DNA from: a virus
Direction: 5' to 3' (one strand)
Virus record (IMG/VR): IMGVR_UViG_3300031612_000732
Span: 1 to 23,759 of that record
Length of the DNA: 23,759 nt
Positions 6,736-13,279 of this stretch are shown here, piece after piece. The stretch's first letter is position 1, and each line of letters opens with the position of its first letter. A model generated the notes under the pieces. The model did no database searches. It worked only from the letters and a program-made list of their open reading frames with translations, and had not been told where the DNA came from. The translations under genes and the position numbers were made by a program.

Positions 6736-8189
6736 TTATACTCCACTTTGGTAACTTGAAATTTGAAAGATTGCTCTTTATAAAAGGCTTTCCTTTTTGT
6801 CAAATGACGTTTACTATATTTTAAATTACTAGTTACATCGATTACCTGTAAATAGTCCTTGTCTTCTGCTTTACGGATTCCTCTGCCAATACTCTGAATT
6901 ACCCTAACAAAACTCTTGCCTGGTTCTACCATTACAAGATTAAAGATTCTAGGTATGTTAATTCCAACTGCGGCAACTCCGTAAGTTGCTACAATTACTT
7001 TATTATCCATATCGGATACTTCAGCATATTCTTCTTGCCTGTCTTTCACTTTCATTGCACCTGATATAAATGCCCATTCAGGGTTTCTTTCTTTAAACAT
7101 TTCACCTGTTGCAAGTCTATCAATTAGCACTAATGTATTTCCGTTATCGGCTAATCCATTAATAATTGAAGACAAGTGGTCTATACGTTTAGGGTCTGTT
7201 ACTAGCCATTTTAATTCTTGTGCATAACCTGTAAAGCCTTGCACACCGTCTTGCATTTGAAAAATATTAATATCCAGGTCTGCTAGGACGCCTCTGTCTT
7301 GTAACTCTTTACTACTTAAACTTCCAGTAACTGGACCTAAGCAACAAGTACACCCAACTGCTTCGTGTTCATCTTGTGGTATTGTGCCTGTTAATCCCCA
7401 ACGGATTGGAACATTAGCAAACACTCCTCCTAATAGTTTCTGGAGTACATCGGCTTTTGCCTTGTGTACTTCATCTACCATAATACAAACTACTCCATCT
7501 AAGAACTGGTCTATTGGAAAGTCTGCTTCAAACTTCTTACTTTTCTTTTCTAGTACTGCTAAACTCTGCCATGTACAAATAGTATGAGTTTTGTCATACT
7601 GTTTCCTGTCACCAAATAGTACTCCCACATCAAGACCTAAATTCTTATAGTCTCTTTCTGTTTGTACTACTAAGTCCTTATTAGGAACAATAACTATACT
7701 ACGCCCATAAGGTTCACACATATCGCTTAAGGCGGCTGTTATGAGAGTCTTACCGGCTCCTGTAGCCACTTGCTGTAAACTCTGTGGATTCTTTAAAAAG
7801 TTATTAATAACTTCTACTTGATAATCCCTTAGTATTACAGGCGAGCCTTCTGCTGGATGACCTTTGGGCCACATAGTGTTTTCATATCTTAACTCATTTA
7901 TAGGTTCAAATGCAAACTGCCATTTGCTCCTCTGGTCATCTACTTCAACACTATATCCGCAGTCTTGAACTATGGGTAGTAATCTATCCAATAAGTTCAT
8001 ATATGTTCTACCGCCAATATCACAATACCTAACACACCCATCCCACCTGCCAAGTTTATAAGCTGGCATGTGGTAGGCGTAAGGTAAAAAGTATTTTGCC
8101 GCATCAGAAATCTTACGTCTTGTTGCTGGATCTAATCCTGCAAACTTTACGTTAACTTCGTCTCGAATCTCTAGAACACATTTAGGCAT
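6732..8189 (-). CDS. uvsW: UvsW-type DNA helicase (SF2)
   Basis: UvsW is the RecG/RecQ-like SF2 helicase of T4-type phages that reverses forks, branch-migrates recombination intermediates and clears R-loops, ending origin-dependent replication. Motifs appear in order: an N-terminal domain (1-110) that recognises branched DNA in the family, a Q-motif-like RDYQ (121-124), Walker A VATGAGKT (141-148, K147), DEVH box (239-242), motif III GLTGT (265-269), and motif VI QSIGRGIRK (432-440). The length of 485 aa is close to T4 UvsW (about 500). The start ATG at 8189 lies just 5 nt downstream of a consensus -10 box, so the transcript may be leaderless. The next gene overlaps it by 4 nt. Confidence 0.95.
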   Translation of the reverse strand: MPKCVLEIRDEVNVKFAGLDPATRRKISDAAKYFLPYAYHMPAYKLGRWDGCVRYCDIGGRTYMNLLDRLLPIVQDCGYSVEVDDQRSKWQFAFEPINELRYENTMWPKGHPAEGSPVILRDYQVEVINNFLKNPQSLQQVATGAGKTLITAALSDMCEPYGRSIVIVPNKDLVVQTERDYKNLGLDVGVLFGDRKQYDKTHTICTWQSLAVLEKKSKKFEADFPIDQFLDGVVCIMVDEVHKAKADVLQKLLGGVFANVPIRWGLTGTIPQDEHEAVGCTCCLGPVTGSLSSKELQDRGVLADLDINIFQMQDGVQGFTGYAQELKWLVTDPKRIDHLSSIINGLADNGNTLVLIDRLATGEMFKERNPEWAFISGAMKVKDRQEEYAEVSDMDNKVIVATYGVAAVGINIPRIFNLVMVEPGKSFVRVIQSIGRGIRKAEDKDYLQVIDVTSNLKYSKRHLTKRKAFYKEQSFKFQVTKVEYK

Positions 8190-8194
8190 AAGTT

Positions 8195-8224
8195 ATTATA
8201 CTACCAGTTGTACTGAATTGTCAA
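8195..8224 (-). promoter_or_regulatory. Sigma70-type promoter for uvsW inside receptor 3' end
   Basis: On the minus strand TTGACA (8224-8219), an 18-bp spacer and TATAAT (8200-8195) match the consensus. The -35 box and spacer are built from the last codons and stop codon of the TonB-dependent receptor gene. The -10 ends 5 nt before the uvsW ATG, so transcription should start at or within a base or two of the A of the start codon. The sequence TAGTATAAT recurs at three other promoters here. Confidence 0.75.
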
Positions 8225-9868
8225 GTTAAATTCTCTGCCTTTATTATTATAATAAGGAAGAACCTCTGCTTGTTCGTTTGTTAAGTTTAATGCTGTAAAA
8301 GAAATAGTAGTGTTATTAGGAAGTTTTTTTACTGCATAAAAGTTTAGCTTCTTAAGGTCGTCTAAGTATTCTTGTCCAGTTGGAAGTGTATCATACAGAC
8401 CAGGTGTTCTGTCAAATGATCCTACATACCTTACTTTGTATGTAATTTCTTTCCACATCTTTTTATATGTTAGAACTGTAATGTACTGTGCCACTCTTGC
8501 TTTATCAGAATCGTTGTACTTTATCATAACACTTACTGGTCCAAAGTTATTAGAGAATCTAACACCCTGTGTAGAGTAACTGCCTGCATTGTAATACCTT
8601 GCATTGGTCCACACATCAGTACTACTAGCTGGTTCTACCATCTCTATAATATCATCGATTTCGTCAATTGCATTTGCAATAGGCATTATAGTATTAAAGC
8701 CAGGAGTATACTCAATTGATTCTTCAAAGTCATATCTAAATAAACTTAAAGCACCAAAACCAATCTCATAGCCTGTGCCTTCTTCTGGCATTAGCTCATC
8801 ATTAGCATCAACGTAACTGTCGCCGTAAAGCTCGTACAAGTTAGGCTTTCTAAAACTAGTACCTACGTTAAGATAGAACTGGTCTTTAGCTATTCCGAAA
8901 CGCAATGCATTCTGGTCATCGTTGCCATACCTAATTCCAAAGTTGTAGTCTAGAATAAATTGTGCATCAACACTTAGAAACACGCCATAGTTATCATCGC
9001 TATGTTCATTGTATTGTTCTTTGCTACCATCTACACCATATGTTACTTCAAGTAGTGTCGACAAATTTGTAGTGTCGCCTATTCTGAAATAATCTCTACT
9101 GCTTTCGTTTTGATATGTACTTACACCTTCAGTAAAATATTCTGCTTTCTCTTCTGTTCTACCTAGAGTAAAGTATTCGTTCCTTACACTAACTGTAACT
9201 TTTTGACCGTCTTGTAAACAATCGTTTGATTGAGTGAACTCTGGTGTATAACAGTTGTCATAATCGTAAGCATAATCTACTGCATTAACTATAAACTTAA
9301 AGTCGCCGGCGTCTGCTATAATTTTAGCACTCTTGTTTTCGTACTTGTCTGTTTCAGTATTATCATTCCTTGTTTGTTGCTCTACACTAAAGTCTGAATA
9401 CTGGAACCAACTTGTAGGGGCAACACTAATATACTGCTGGTGGTTTGAACCAAGCCTTGCAGTTACACTAGTATCAATAGTGTCTTGAATTAGTACTGTT
9501 CCAGCTATACTGCCTGAGCCGTACATAACTCCGTTTGCACCACTAATAACTTTTACTGTTTCGCCACTAGTAATGTCGTGTCCAAAATCATACCAACCAC
9601 TGCCTGGGTTGTTTGCTGGAACACCATTTTTATATACTACGGTATGTACAGATTGAGCACCACGTTCTCTGAACATTGTACTTGCTCCGTAACCACCTGC
9701 CATCCAAGTCTTATCAGGCATTATTGCCTCGAATAAAGTTGTACTTGTTAACGGACTTGCTTTTGTAGTTTTAACCTCTTGGGCATATACTACTACTTCT
9801 TCTATATTTTCTGCCTGGGCCTGGAATGCGAATAGCATTATGGCGGCAAAAGTAAACATCTTGTTCAT
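8201..9868 (-). CDS. TonB-dependent outer-membrane receptor
   Basis: The product is a 555-aa outer-membrane transporter of the BtuB/Cir type. Residues 1-19 are a signal peptide (hydrophobic core FTFAAIMLFAF, cleavage after AQA). A TonB box, IEEVVVYA, follows at about 22-29. The plug domain (about 35-135) has RERGAQSVHTVVYKNGVP and ETVKVISGANGVMYGSGSIAGTV, the standard plug motifs. The rest is beta-barrel with alternating strands, RKPNLYELYGD, and a terminal aromatic (QYNW) as expected for Bam-dependent insertion. The barrel of about 420 residues is near the minimum for 22 strands. A strong AGGAG site precedes the ATG and a dedicated sigma70-type promoter lies 50 bp upstream. The leader is too short for a cobalamin riboswitch. 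The ligand is unknown. It may be for nutrient uptake or for blocking receptor-dependent superinfection. It is not a tail protein by any feature seen. Confidence 0.93.
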   Translation of the reverse strand: MNKMFTFAAIMLFAFQAQAENIEEVVVYAQEVKTTKASPLTSTTLFEAIMPDKTWMAGGYGASTMFRERGAQSVHTVVYKNGVPANNPGSGWYDFGHDITSGETVKVISGANGVMYGSGSIAGTVLIQDTIDTSVTARLGSNHQQYISVAPTSWFQYSDFSVEQQTRNDNTETDKYENKSAKIIADAGDFKFIVNAVDYAYDYDNCYTPEFTQSNDCLQDGQKVTVSVRNEYFTLGRTEEKAEYFTEGVSTYQNESSRDYFRIGDTTNLSTLLEVTYGVDGSKEQYNEHSDDNYGVFLSVDAQFILDYNFGIRYGNDDQNALRFGIAKDQFYLNVGTSFRKPNLYELYGDSYVDANDELMPEEGTGYEIGFGALSLFRYDFEESIEYTPGFNTIMPIANAIDEIDDIIEMVEPASSTDVWTNARYYNAGSYSTQGVRFSNNFGPVSVMIKYNDSDKARVAQYITVLTYKKMWKEITYKVRYVGSFDRTPGLYDTLPTGQEYLDDLKKLNFYAVKKLPNNTTISFTALNLTNEQAEVLPYYNNKGREFNLTIQYNW

Positions 9869-9917
9869 ACTTCTCCTCTTTTTAAATGTTATTATCTTTG
9901 TCTTTCAACAATAAGTA

Positions 9918-9945
9918 ATTATACACTTTACTGTGTCAAAGTCAA
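9918..9945 (-). promoter_or_regulatory. Sigma70-type promoter for the TonB-dependent receptor
   Basis: On the minus strand TTGACT (9945-9940), 16 bp and TATAAT (9923-9918) form a near-consensus promoter. The predicted start is near 9911, leaving a leader of about 43 nt with AGGAG just before the receptor ATG. A second TTGACA overlaps the spacer (9939-9934) but is only 10 bp from the -10 and is unlikely to be used. Confidence 0.75.
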
Positions 9946-9976
9946 GTAATTTCTATTACTCAATTACACAAAAGGT

Positions 9977-10001
9977 GAAGCCCGGAGGGGATCCGGGCTT
10001 C
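9977..10001 (-). terminator. Strong hairpin, probable terminator of the ATPase gene
   Basis: A perfect 9-bp GC-rich stem (GAAGCCCGG / CCGGGCTTC) encloses a 7-nt loop. On the minus strand it lies about 65 nt after the ATPase stop codon and is followed by ACCTTTTGTG, a short imperfect T-run. It separates the ATPase unit from the receptor promoter. No T-run follows on the plus strand, so minus-strand use is favoured. Confidence 0.7.
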
Positions 10002-10003
10002 GT

Positions 10004-10057
10004 GGTGCTCCATTTAGGGGATGACTAACAATCGAGCACCGGGGGAACTGTTAGTTC
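10004..10057 (-). other. Structured 3'UTR with interleaved stems (possible pseudoknot)
   Basis: Between the ATPase stop and its terminator are two interleaved 7-nt inverted repeats: GGTGCTC/GAGCACC (10004-10010 with 10034-10040) and ACTAACA/TGTTAGT (10024-10030 with 10049-10055). Their order A-B-A'-B' permits a pseudoknot or two competing hairpins. A local hairpin GAACT-GTT-AGTTC (10045-10057) competes with the second stem. The segment 10017-10028 is also the exact complement of the ATPase translation-start region (11117-11128). No known riboswitch or ncRNA family was recognised. Confidence 0.5.
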
Positions 10058-10065
10058 GTTTCTTA

Positions 10066-11115
10066 TTAAATTGTTCCTTTCATACAAGTAGTTCTTGCAA
10101 GTTTTTCCCAATTAGCAGGATCCATTTTTCTAAGATCCGATATCTTCAAAACCATTCTCAAACTTATCTCTCTAAGAGCTTCTTGGTTAGTGGTCATAAA
10201 GTTAATAATTTCTTTATCACCTTCTACACCAAACTTGTATTCTTCAAGCATACCATCTTTAACAATCTGGTTAATCCTGAGGAACTTATCTCTTATAGAG
10301 TTCATTGTAAGATCCAAGTAGTGACATCTTGACATAAGTGCCGCTAAGTGATCCTTAATCTTTTTAGAACGAACGTTTTCAAAGTCTACGTTAGTAATAA
10401 AGATACAACCACCTTTGAATTCAAATCTATCTGGAATACCTTCTCTACGAAGTGCTTGTGATTCTGACTTCCAAGTAATAGTTCTTTTCTTACCTGAGTC
10501 CAAAGTTGCTTTAAGCATATTCAAACATACTTCATCAAACAACACACTATCACAGTCATCAAATACAAGTATGTTACCTGCTTCTGAATTGTTATATAGT
10601 GTTTGGAATAAACCAATTGGAGTAACCGAACCTTTTACTACTTCAGTTCTTGCAGGCTTGCCAGCAACCTCAGTAAGCATATCGTAATCTTCTAGCACAG
10701 TTTCTACACCATAAGATTTACCAACACCTGGAGGACCACTAACAATCATACCACGTACTGTACCTTCTGCTACAGCATGAGTCATTCTATCAAGAATATC
10801 AAAACGTTCTCTGATACGCTCAATTGCTTCTTCGTCATTTTCTTCTTTCTTAGGCTTCAGATCAATTTTTGGTTGCTCTGCATAAACACTAGGAGTTACA
10901 TATTCTAGATCCTGTGTTGGATCTTCTATAAGTACTCTTATACTAGCGAACTGGTCTCCCATTACTTCACTACCGTTTACTGTAATGAACGCACCTTTCT
11001 TACCTATGTTAAGTGGCTTAATAATTGGAAATACTGTATCAACGATTTCGTTTTTACGGTAAGTACCAGCCTTAATCTTTACATAGTTTAGTTTGTTTTT
11101 CTTCATTGTTGTCAT
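10066..11115 (-). CDS. AAA+ ATPase of unknown phage role
   Basis: About 349 residues from the ATG at 11115; in-frame ATGs at 11106, 11124 and 11133 and a TTG at 11151 are alternatives. I prefer 11115 because GGGGA lies 8 nt upstream as a ribosome site. Numbering from the longest form (TTG, 361 aa): Walker A GPPGVGKS at 139-146, Walker B ILVFDDCD at 194-201, sensor-1-like FITN at 251-254 and a candidate arginine finger in LMSRC (R275). The N-terminal 100 residues are a separate beta-rich domain, then an acidic linker. The fold resembles MoxR/CbbQ-type or other single-AAA remodelling ATPases, but the partner is unknown. It stands alone between two tandem consensus promoters and a terminator, so it is expected to be strongly expressed early. 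It may remodel a replication or host complex; that is inference. Confidence 0.8.
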   Translation of the reverse strand: MTTMKKNKLNYVKIKAGTYRKNEIVDTVFPIIKPLNIGKKGAFITVNGSEVMGDQFASIRVLIEDPTQDLEYVTPSVYAEQPKIDLKPKKEENDEEAIERIRERFDILDRMTHAVAEGTVRGMIVSGPPGVGKSYGVETVLEDYDMLTEVAGKPARTEVVKGSVTPIGLFQTLYNNSEAGNILVFDDCDSVLFDEVCLNMLKATLDSGKKRTITWKSESQALRREGIPDRFEFKGGCIFITNVDFENVRSKKIKDHLAALMSRCHYLDLTMNSIRDKFLRINQIVKDGMLEEYKFGVEGDKEIINFMTTNQEALREISLRMVLKISDLRKMDPANWEKLARTTCMKGTI

Positions 11116-11174
11116 ATTAGTCATCCCCGACATTATGATTATTGTTAACAAGCCCTTCTTATTAACTTATGTAT

Positions 11175-11203
11175 ATTATACTAAATTCTAGGACCAATGT
11201 CAA
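11175..11203 (-). promoter_or_regulatory. Sigma70-type promoter P2 for the ATPase
   Basis: On the minus strand TTGACA (11203-11198), 17 bp and TATAAT (11180-11175) are exact consensus. It is preceded by GGTAAAAGG, the same block as at the second promoter 86 bp upstream, and the spacer ends in TAG just before TATAAT. Predicted leader to the ATG at 11115 is about 53 nt. Confidence 0.88.
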
Positions 11204-11260
11204 CCTTTTACCGTTTTTATTGGCTTTTTCTTCCTTTCCTTTATTGTCTAATAAGTATAT

Positions 11261-11289
11261 ATTATACTACCTTTTAGGGGTGATGTCAA
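11261..11289 (-). promoter_or_regulatory. Sigma70-type promoter P1 for the ATPase
   Basis: On the minus strand TTGACA (11289-11284), 17 bp and TATAAT (11266-11261) are exact consensus. GGTAAAAGGTTGACAT is identical to the P2 upstream block. The two promoters are 86 bp apart in tandem, both reading toward the ATPase. Confidence 0.85.
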
Positions 11290-11292
11290 CCT

Positions 11293-11313
11293 TTTACCAC
11301 AAATAGTGGTAAA
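11293..11313 (-). terminator. Hairpin between dexA stop and promoter P1
   Basis: Directly after the exonuclease stop codon lies TTTACCAC-TATTT-GTGGTAAA, a perfect 8-bp stem with a 5-nt loop, abutting the -35 region of P1. There is no T-run on the minus strand, so termination would be weak. It could instead be a protein-binding palindrome or an mRNA 3'-end protector. Confidence 0.45.
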
Positions 11314-11862
11314 TTATTGGATGATATTGAGATGCTTATATGCTTTTTGTACTGCTTTTGCTTGATTGTATGCATCAGCGAGTGCTGAGTGCAAGTCCTT
11401 TTGATTACCTGAATCGTCTTTACGCAGATCCCTTGGGACCAGTTGTCCTAGTGTTCTGCTATCAGCTTCTTGCCAAAAGAACCAATTTTTGTGTTGTTCG
11501 AAACTATTCTCAATTAGGTCTTCAAGGATACCATAATCAAATCTAGATCCTTGTGCCCATTTAAGTTCAGTGCCATTTAGCCATTTATTAAGGTCTGCAA
11601 TAAAGTCGATTACTGAAACTCTGTTCTCATCTGAGAACGCTTCATCTTGAATTGCTTTATCTTGCTTTCCCCACCATTCAATAGTATTAGGATCGATAAC
11701 TCTGCCTTTGGCAGTTTGTTCATCAATATTCAGTCTTACACTAAATGGAGTATGCGGGTCTTCTGCACTATACGGATTAAACTTAACTCCGCCAACAGTT
11801 AATACAACAGCATTAGGCTTAGTAGCTAATGTTTCAATATCAATCATTGCATGAGTTGTCAT
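11314..11862 (-). CDS. dexA: DexA-like 3'-5' exonuclease (DEDDh)
   Basis: This 182-aa RNase H-fold exonuclease resembles T4 DexA and the Rv2179c-type 3'-5' exonucleases. The catalytic acids are visible: D8 and E10 in MIDIETLATKPNAVVLTVGG, D109 in RFDYGIL, then H158 and D163 in LHSALADAYNQA, which makes it a DEDDh enzyme. IEWWGKQ is also typical of the family. Such enzymes degrade single-stranded DNA or RNA from the 3' end; in T4, DexA is non-essential and acts in DNA turnover. The ATG at 11862 directly follows the stop of the small upstream gene with no gap. It is the last gene of the recombination run and is followed by a hairpin and a new promoter. Confidence 0.85.
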   Translation of the reverse strand: MTTHAMIDIETLATKPNAVVLTVGGVKFNPYSAEDPHTPFSVRLNIDEQTAKGRVIDPNTIEWWGKQDKAIQDEAFSDENRVSVIDFIADLNKWLNGTELKWAQGSRFDYGILEDLIENSFEQHKNWFFWQEADSRTLGQLVPRDLRKDDSGNQKDLHSALADAYNQAKAVQKAYKHLNIIQ

Positions 11863-12054
11863 TTATTTAAAGTTTCCGTATTGTTGTGCAAATGATTGCT
11901 CGGCTTCTTCTGCCGTCATTTGCTCTTCATTCCAAGTAAGACGTTCTTGTTGGTTAAGTACACGCCAATTCTGGTAGTTCTGTAAATAACTTTTTTCCCT
12001 ACTATATGTAAATTCATGTGTGGGTTCAGATATTATTACTTTGTCATTACTCAT
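11863..12054 (-). CDS. Small polar hypothetical protein
   Basis: About 63 residues from the ATG at 12054 (a GTG three codons earlier is possible). The product is polar and glutamine/glutamate-rich: NYQNWRVLNQQERLTWNEEQMTAEEAEQSFAQQYG, mostly predicted helix, with no known motif. It follows its own consensus promoter with a leader of about 24 nt and abuts dexA, so it is the first gene of an early dexA transcript. No function is recognised. Confidence 0.65.
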   Translation of the reverse strand: MSNDKVIISEPTHEFTYSREKSYLQNYQNWRVLNQQERLTWNEEQMTAEEAEQSFAQQYGNFK

Positions 12055-12084
12055 ATTTTGCACCAGTTTTGTTTTGTACTAATA

Positions 12085-12113
12085 ATTATACTAAAAATCG
12101 TACCCTATGTCAA
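12085..12113 (-). promoter_or_regulatory. Sigma70-type promoter for the small ORF and dexA
   Basis: On the minus strand TTGACA (12113-12108), 17 bp and TATAAT (12090-12085) are exact consensus, with TAG before TATAAT. The -35 starts 5 nt after the stop of the upstream HExxH gene. It drives the 63-aa gene and dexA. Confidence 0.85.
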
Positions 12114-12118
12114 GAACT

Positions 12119-12580
12119 TTATACATTTAATTTCTTAAAGTAATTATCATACAACCGCTTTTCCCAACGATATGCTTCTCTCTCCCAGGGTTGATGGCTG
12201 TAAGGAACTTTAGCACGATTTACTTCTTGTTGTTTCCACATGTTCATATTAGGGGTTATCTCTCCCATTATAAACTGTTTTGCATGGATTAATTCGTGTG
12301 TTAAATTAGTTAGCATTTTTTCACGTGAGTATGTATGTTCGTTTGACGTTCTAGCTATTTCTATTTCAACTGTTGATCTATCGCCCCAACAATAACCGCC
12401 GGCTTGTTCATCGCAAACGGTTAATATATTGATTGTAATTTCTATTGGGCGTCTTAATTTTGTAGGTATAATATTCTCGAGTAATAGTTCACTGACTCGT
12501 TCTATTAATTGTTTGTTTCTGATTTGTCCTATAACTTGGACTTGGATCATATCCTGGTTCCTACATCCAGCATCTTGCAT
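12119..12580 (-). CDS. HExxH zinc-metallopeptidase-like protein
   Basis: The product is up to 153 aa; an internal ATG at 12550 (residue 11) has a better ribosome site (AGGA upstream), so the mature start may be there. The centre carries LTHELIHAKQFI (H95-E96-x2-H99), a zincin signature, and HQPWEREAYRWE at 129-140 probably supplies the third metal ligand (E134 or E136) as in gluzincin-like proteins. No signal peptide is present, so it would act in the cytoplasm or in virions. SprT-like domains and other small zincins are known in phages, but its substrate is unknown. It lies between a UvsY-like gene and an early promoter, in the recombination run. Confidence 0.7.
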   Translation of the reverse strand: MQDAGCRNQDMIQVQVIGQIRNKQLIERVSELLLENIIPTKLRRPIEITINILTVCDEQAGGYCWGDRSTVEIEIARTSNEHTYSREKMLTNLTHELIHAKQFIMGEITPNMNMWKQQEVNRAKVPYSHQPWEREAYRWEKRLYDNYFKKLNV

Positions 12581-12584
12581 TTCG

Positions 12585-13046
12585 CTAACCTATTGAAATA
12601 TCTTCCATACCAGCAGTTCTTAACCGTGTAATATGTCCGATTTGCCACTGCTTTGTATCTAAGCCTTTCATTATGCCTAGGTACTTATTGCGTAAAAGAC
12701 TGTATTGGTTGCAAAGGTGCTGTAAGTTAATTACACTTTCCTCACCATCAACAAACTTATCAGCATCTCTACTAGTAAGTGTTCTATTATAAGATTCAAA
12801 GAATTTGCGGAATACTTTAGAACGTTCTCTACGAAGTTCTATATTTAAGTGTTCGAGAATTGCTTCAATCTCTTGTAGCTGATTAAAGCGATGCTCAGTA
12901 ATACCAGGAAGGGAGGCACTCAATTTCTCGAGGCTCCCTTTAATGTGACATTCGTATTTTGCTTCTTGAAGTTCTTTTTCAAAGTAGTCTATAGAGCCTA
13001 CAATCTTACTCAGATCCTCAACAACTGAATTATACCACCCTGCCAT
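12585..13046 (-). CDS. Putative recombination mediator (UvsY-like)
   Basis: This 153-aa helical protein lies two genes after uvsX on the same transcript. Its C-terminal part, from NLQHLCNQYSLLRNKYLGIMKGLDTKQWQIGHITRLRTAG, resembles the UvsY C-terminal pattern: a long helix, a short turn and a Trp- or Phe-Gln-Ile segment leading into a final helix. In T4, UvsY loads UvsX onto gp32-covered single-stranded DNA. The N-terminal 110 residues are coiled-coil-like. The identity rests on this pattern plus neighbours (gp32, uvsX), so it remains tentative. If wrong, it is an unassigned helical protein of the recombination operon. Confidence 0.5.
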   Translation of the reverse strand: MAGWYNSVVEDLSKIVGSIDYFEKELQEAKYECHIKGSLEKLSASLPGITEHRFNQLQEIEAILEHLNIELRRERSKVFRKFFESYNRTLTSRDADKFVDGEESVINLQHLCNQYSLLRNKYLGIMKGLDTKQWQIGHITRLRTAGMEDISIG

Positions 13047-13048
13047 GT

Positions 13049-13279
13049 CTACTCTTCCCAGTCGTCATCATCTTCATCTTCGTCTAATCCAAAATGCCCA
13101 ATAATTGCATTTTTCATAGCTGAGTCGAACATGTTGATATTTGCTTGGATATCAGCAAGGTCGGCATTCTCATCAAAAATAGTAATGATTTGTTCTGCCG
13201 CCTGTAGCCTGTCTTTCTTGGTAATGTAATTTTTCATACCGTCCCAAACTTCTACTAGAAAATCTAAATCAGGATTCAT
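13049..13279 (-). CDS. Small acidic protein of the uvsX operon
   Basis: The product is 76 aa, helical, with a strongly acidic C-terminal tail (LDEDEDDDDWEE). The start MNPDLDFLVEVWDGMKNYITKKDRLQAAEQIITIFDE and the acidic tail resemble a small protein that commonly sits near uvsX/uvsY in marine T4-like phages. Its function is unknown. It overlaps the uvsX end by 11 nt and is 2 nt from the UvsY-like gene, so it is translationally linked to both. The acidic tail could bind basic surfaces of recombination proteins; that is speculation. Confidence 0.75.
   Translation of the reverse strand: MNPDLDFLVEVWDGMKNYITKKDRLQAAEQIITIFDENADLADIQANINMFDSAMKNAIIGHFGLDEDEDDDDWEE

Noticed and set aside
6777-6803. 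TTGACA and TATAAA pair before the 167-aa gene
   Set aside because: The spacer is only 15 bp and the -10 is imperfect; the gene is already coupled to uvsW by an ATGA overlap.
9869-9917. Possible cobalamin or other riboswitch in the receptor leader
   Set aside because: The predicted transcript start leaves only about 43 nt before the ATG, too short for a cobalamin riboswitch, and no known fold is seen.
10021-10332. Plus-strand frame starting beside the terminator
   Set aside because: It runs opposite the conserved C-terminal part of the AAA ATPase and has no promoter or ribosome site.
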